DNA from: Symbiodinium natans
Taxonomy: Eukaryota > Sar > Dinophyceae > Suessiales > Symbiodiniaceae
Length of the DNA stretch: 64,000 bases
Direction of reading: 5' to 3'
NCBI GenBank assembly: GCA_905221605.1
Contig: CAJNDS010000114.1
Span: 907,298 to 971,297, forward strand
How positions within the stretch are numbered: position 1 is the stretch's first letter; every line of letters begins with the position of its first letter. Below the pieces are notes generated by a model, which saw nothing but the letters and a program-made list of their open reading frames with translations, was not told where the DNA came from and searched no databases. Below, in pieces: positions 62,860 through 64,000 of the stretch. A program made the translations under genes and the position numbers.

Positions 62860-63010
62860 GTTTAGGGTTTAGGGTTTAGGGTTTAGGGCTTAGGGTTTAG
62901 GGTTTAGGGTTGAGGGTTTAGGGTTTAGGGTTTAGGGTTTAGGGTTTAGGGTTTAGGGTTTAGGGTTTAGGGTTTGGGGTTTGGGGTTTGGGGTTTGGGG
63001 TTTGGGGTTT
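62860..63010. repeat. (TTTAGGG)n to (TTTGGGG)n block
   Basis: The array changes from TTTAGGG to TTTGGGG near 62970. Confidence 0.95.
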
Positions 63011-63334
63011 TGACGTTTGCGGATTCGGAAAAGGAAGCCCTAAACCCTACAGCCGAAACCCCAACAAGAAACCCCAACCACCCCGAAACACTAAACTCGC
63101 AACCCTAAACCGTAAAACTTTCGACCCGAAACCCTGTAAACCCTAGAAACCCTAAACAAAACCCGAAAAGCCCTACGAAAACCCTAGACAACCCCAAGCA
63201 CTCTCCTAACCTTTCCGCCCTGAACCGTATACATCCTAACGCCTTGAAATAAACCTAGACCCGAAACCCGGTCCAACAAACCCTAAACCCGAAACCCTAA
63301 ACCCTATAAACCTCAAAACCCTGAAAGACAAAGC

Positions 63335-63422
63335 CCTCAACTAAGTGCCGCCCCGCCTTCATCTCCAAGTCGGTGGGCTTCTTGCTATCCCCCAGCACCT
63401 CCATGAGCTCGGCGAAAGGCTC
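63335..63422 (-). CDS. putative exon, minus strand
   Basis: After AGCCAAG minus reads [20 protein letters not shown] then MKAGRHL. A convincing folded-protein segment, probably in the gene beginning at 63996. Unknown family. Confidence 0.52.
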
Positions 63423-63429
63423 CTTGGCT

Positions 63430-63625
63430 TAGGGTGTATGTATATACATATATATATATATATATATATTTATTTATTTATTTATACATATATACATATG
63501 TATATATATACATATACATATGTGCTTATATATAGTTATATATATATATATATACATATACATATGCTTATATATAGTTTATTATGTATATATATGTATA
63601 TATATATATATATTTTTTTTAATAT
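63430..63625. repeat. (TA)n-rich microsatellite with ACATATG words
   Basis: TATATA and CATATA runs with a short TTTA block. The Ile/Tyr frame is an artefact. Confidence 0.95.
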
Positions 63626-63897
63626 ATGTGTACACGGGTAGTTCTCTAAATTGGTGTTATCTTTTGGGTACCCGAATTAGTACGGCTTAGGGAATTAGTA
63701 CGGCTTAGGGCTTTGTCTCGTTTTGTTCTTTCTCTCGTTCATTTGTTTTGAGGGGGCGGATCTTTGTTTGTTAGGGGTTTAGGATTTTTTTTTGGGGTGG
63801 CGGGGGGGGGGCTGCTGGGGATTGGGGCTTTTGGGGGTTGCTTCAAGGTGCGTGTAGAGGTCGTTGCCTGAAAGAGTCGGGTATCGAACGAGCTCAC

Positions 63898-63996
63898 GCG
63901 CAAGACACGACAACCGCCCTGGCCTGCGCAAACGACCACGAGCGTAGAACGCCCCGTGGCCGGCTGAAGGGTCACAGCCCTGAGGCCCTCCGCCAT
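63898..63996 (-). CDS. putative 5' exon, unknown gene
   Basis: 33 codons from ATG (MAEGLRAVTLQPATGRSTLV, then VVCAGQGGCRVLR) ending exactly at a canonical GTGAGC donor. The next exon may be 63422-63335, with the TA microsatellite in the intron. The gene starts at the window edge, so upstream coding sequence cannot be excluded. Confidence 0.52.
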
Positions 63997-64000
63997 GCCG

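Noticed and set aside
13568-63010. True chromosome end
   Set aside because: Arrays are short, interrupted, in both orientations and flanked by exon-like islands, so they are interstitial.

Overview
This is a nuclear window from a eukaryote, most likely a dinoflagellate or a close alveolate relative. The evidence is plant-type TTTAGGG telomeric heptamers (also used by dinoflagellates) scattered through almost all of 13.5-64 kb, tiny exons with GT, GC and apparently GA splice donors, dispersed intron-sized elements resembling introners, and an orphan PKS/NRPS-type thioesterase reading frame. No rRNA, tRNA, CRISPR or bacterial operon structure was recognised. The organism call is an inference.

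Layout. 0.25-1.2 kb: one long reading frame with an alpha/beta-hydrolase GHSLG motif. 1.2-2.1 kb: AT-rich decayed sequence, then a 100-base N gap. 2.3-8.8 kb: an 87-88 bp satellite in direct and inverted blocks, forming a palindrome of about 5.3 kb with GAT/ATC microsatellites and an AAATTATTT-rich core. 8.8-12.4 kb: a 200-bp unit present three times among CT-rich duplicated sequence. 12.6-13.3 kb: a 9-bp satellite (AAACTATTC). 13.5-64 kb: alternating blocks of TTTAGGG and CCCTAAA repeats separated by GC-rich islands of 40-250 bp.

The main result is that many islands are exons. They are too short for an ordinary ORF list and almost all lie below 60 codons. Translated by hand and joined at splice-like boundaries, several runs keep reading phase across introns that are largely telomeric repeat. 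The best are a Ulp1/SENP-type SUMO-protease gene (16431-18076, minus), a minus-strand gene at 57694-59515 with four 3' exons joined in two phase-consistent pairs across a telomeric intron, a gene at 60088-60550, and a three-exon gene at 30259-30896. The heptamer itself carries GTTTAG (a donor) and TTTAG (an acceptor), so arrays can provide both ends of an intron.

Other introns are dispersed elements of 100-180 bp, several families of which recur here; two copies are split by telomeric arrays. Most long frames with GFRV, LNPKP or GVWGLGF runs are translations of the repeats and are not annotated. Many islands are open on both strands, so strand is uncertain where splice sites do not decide it. 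Exon limits are hand calls without transcript support.
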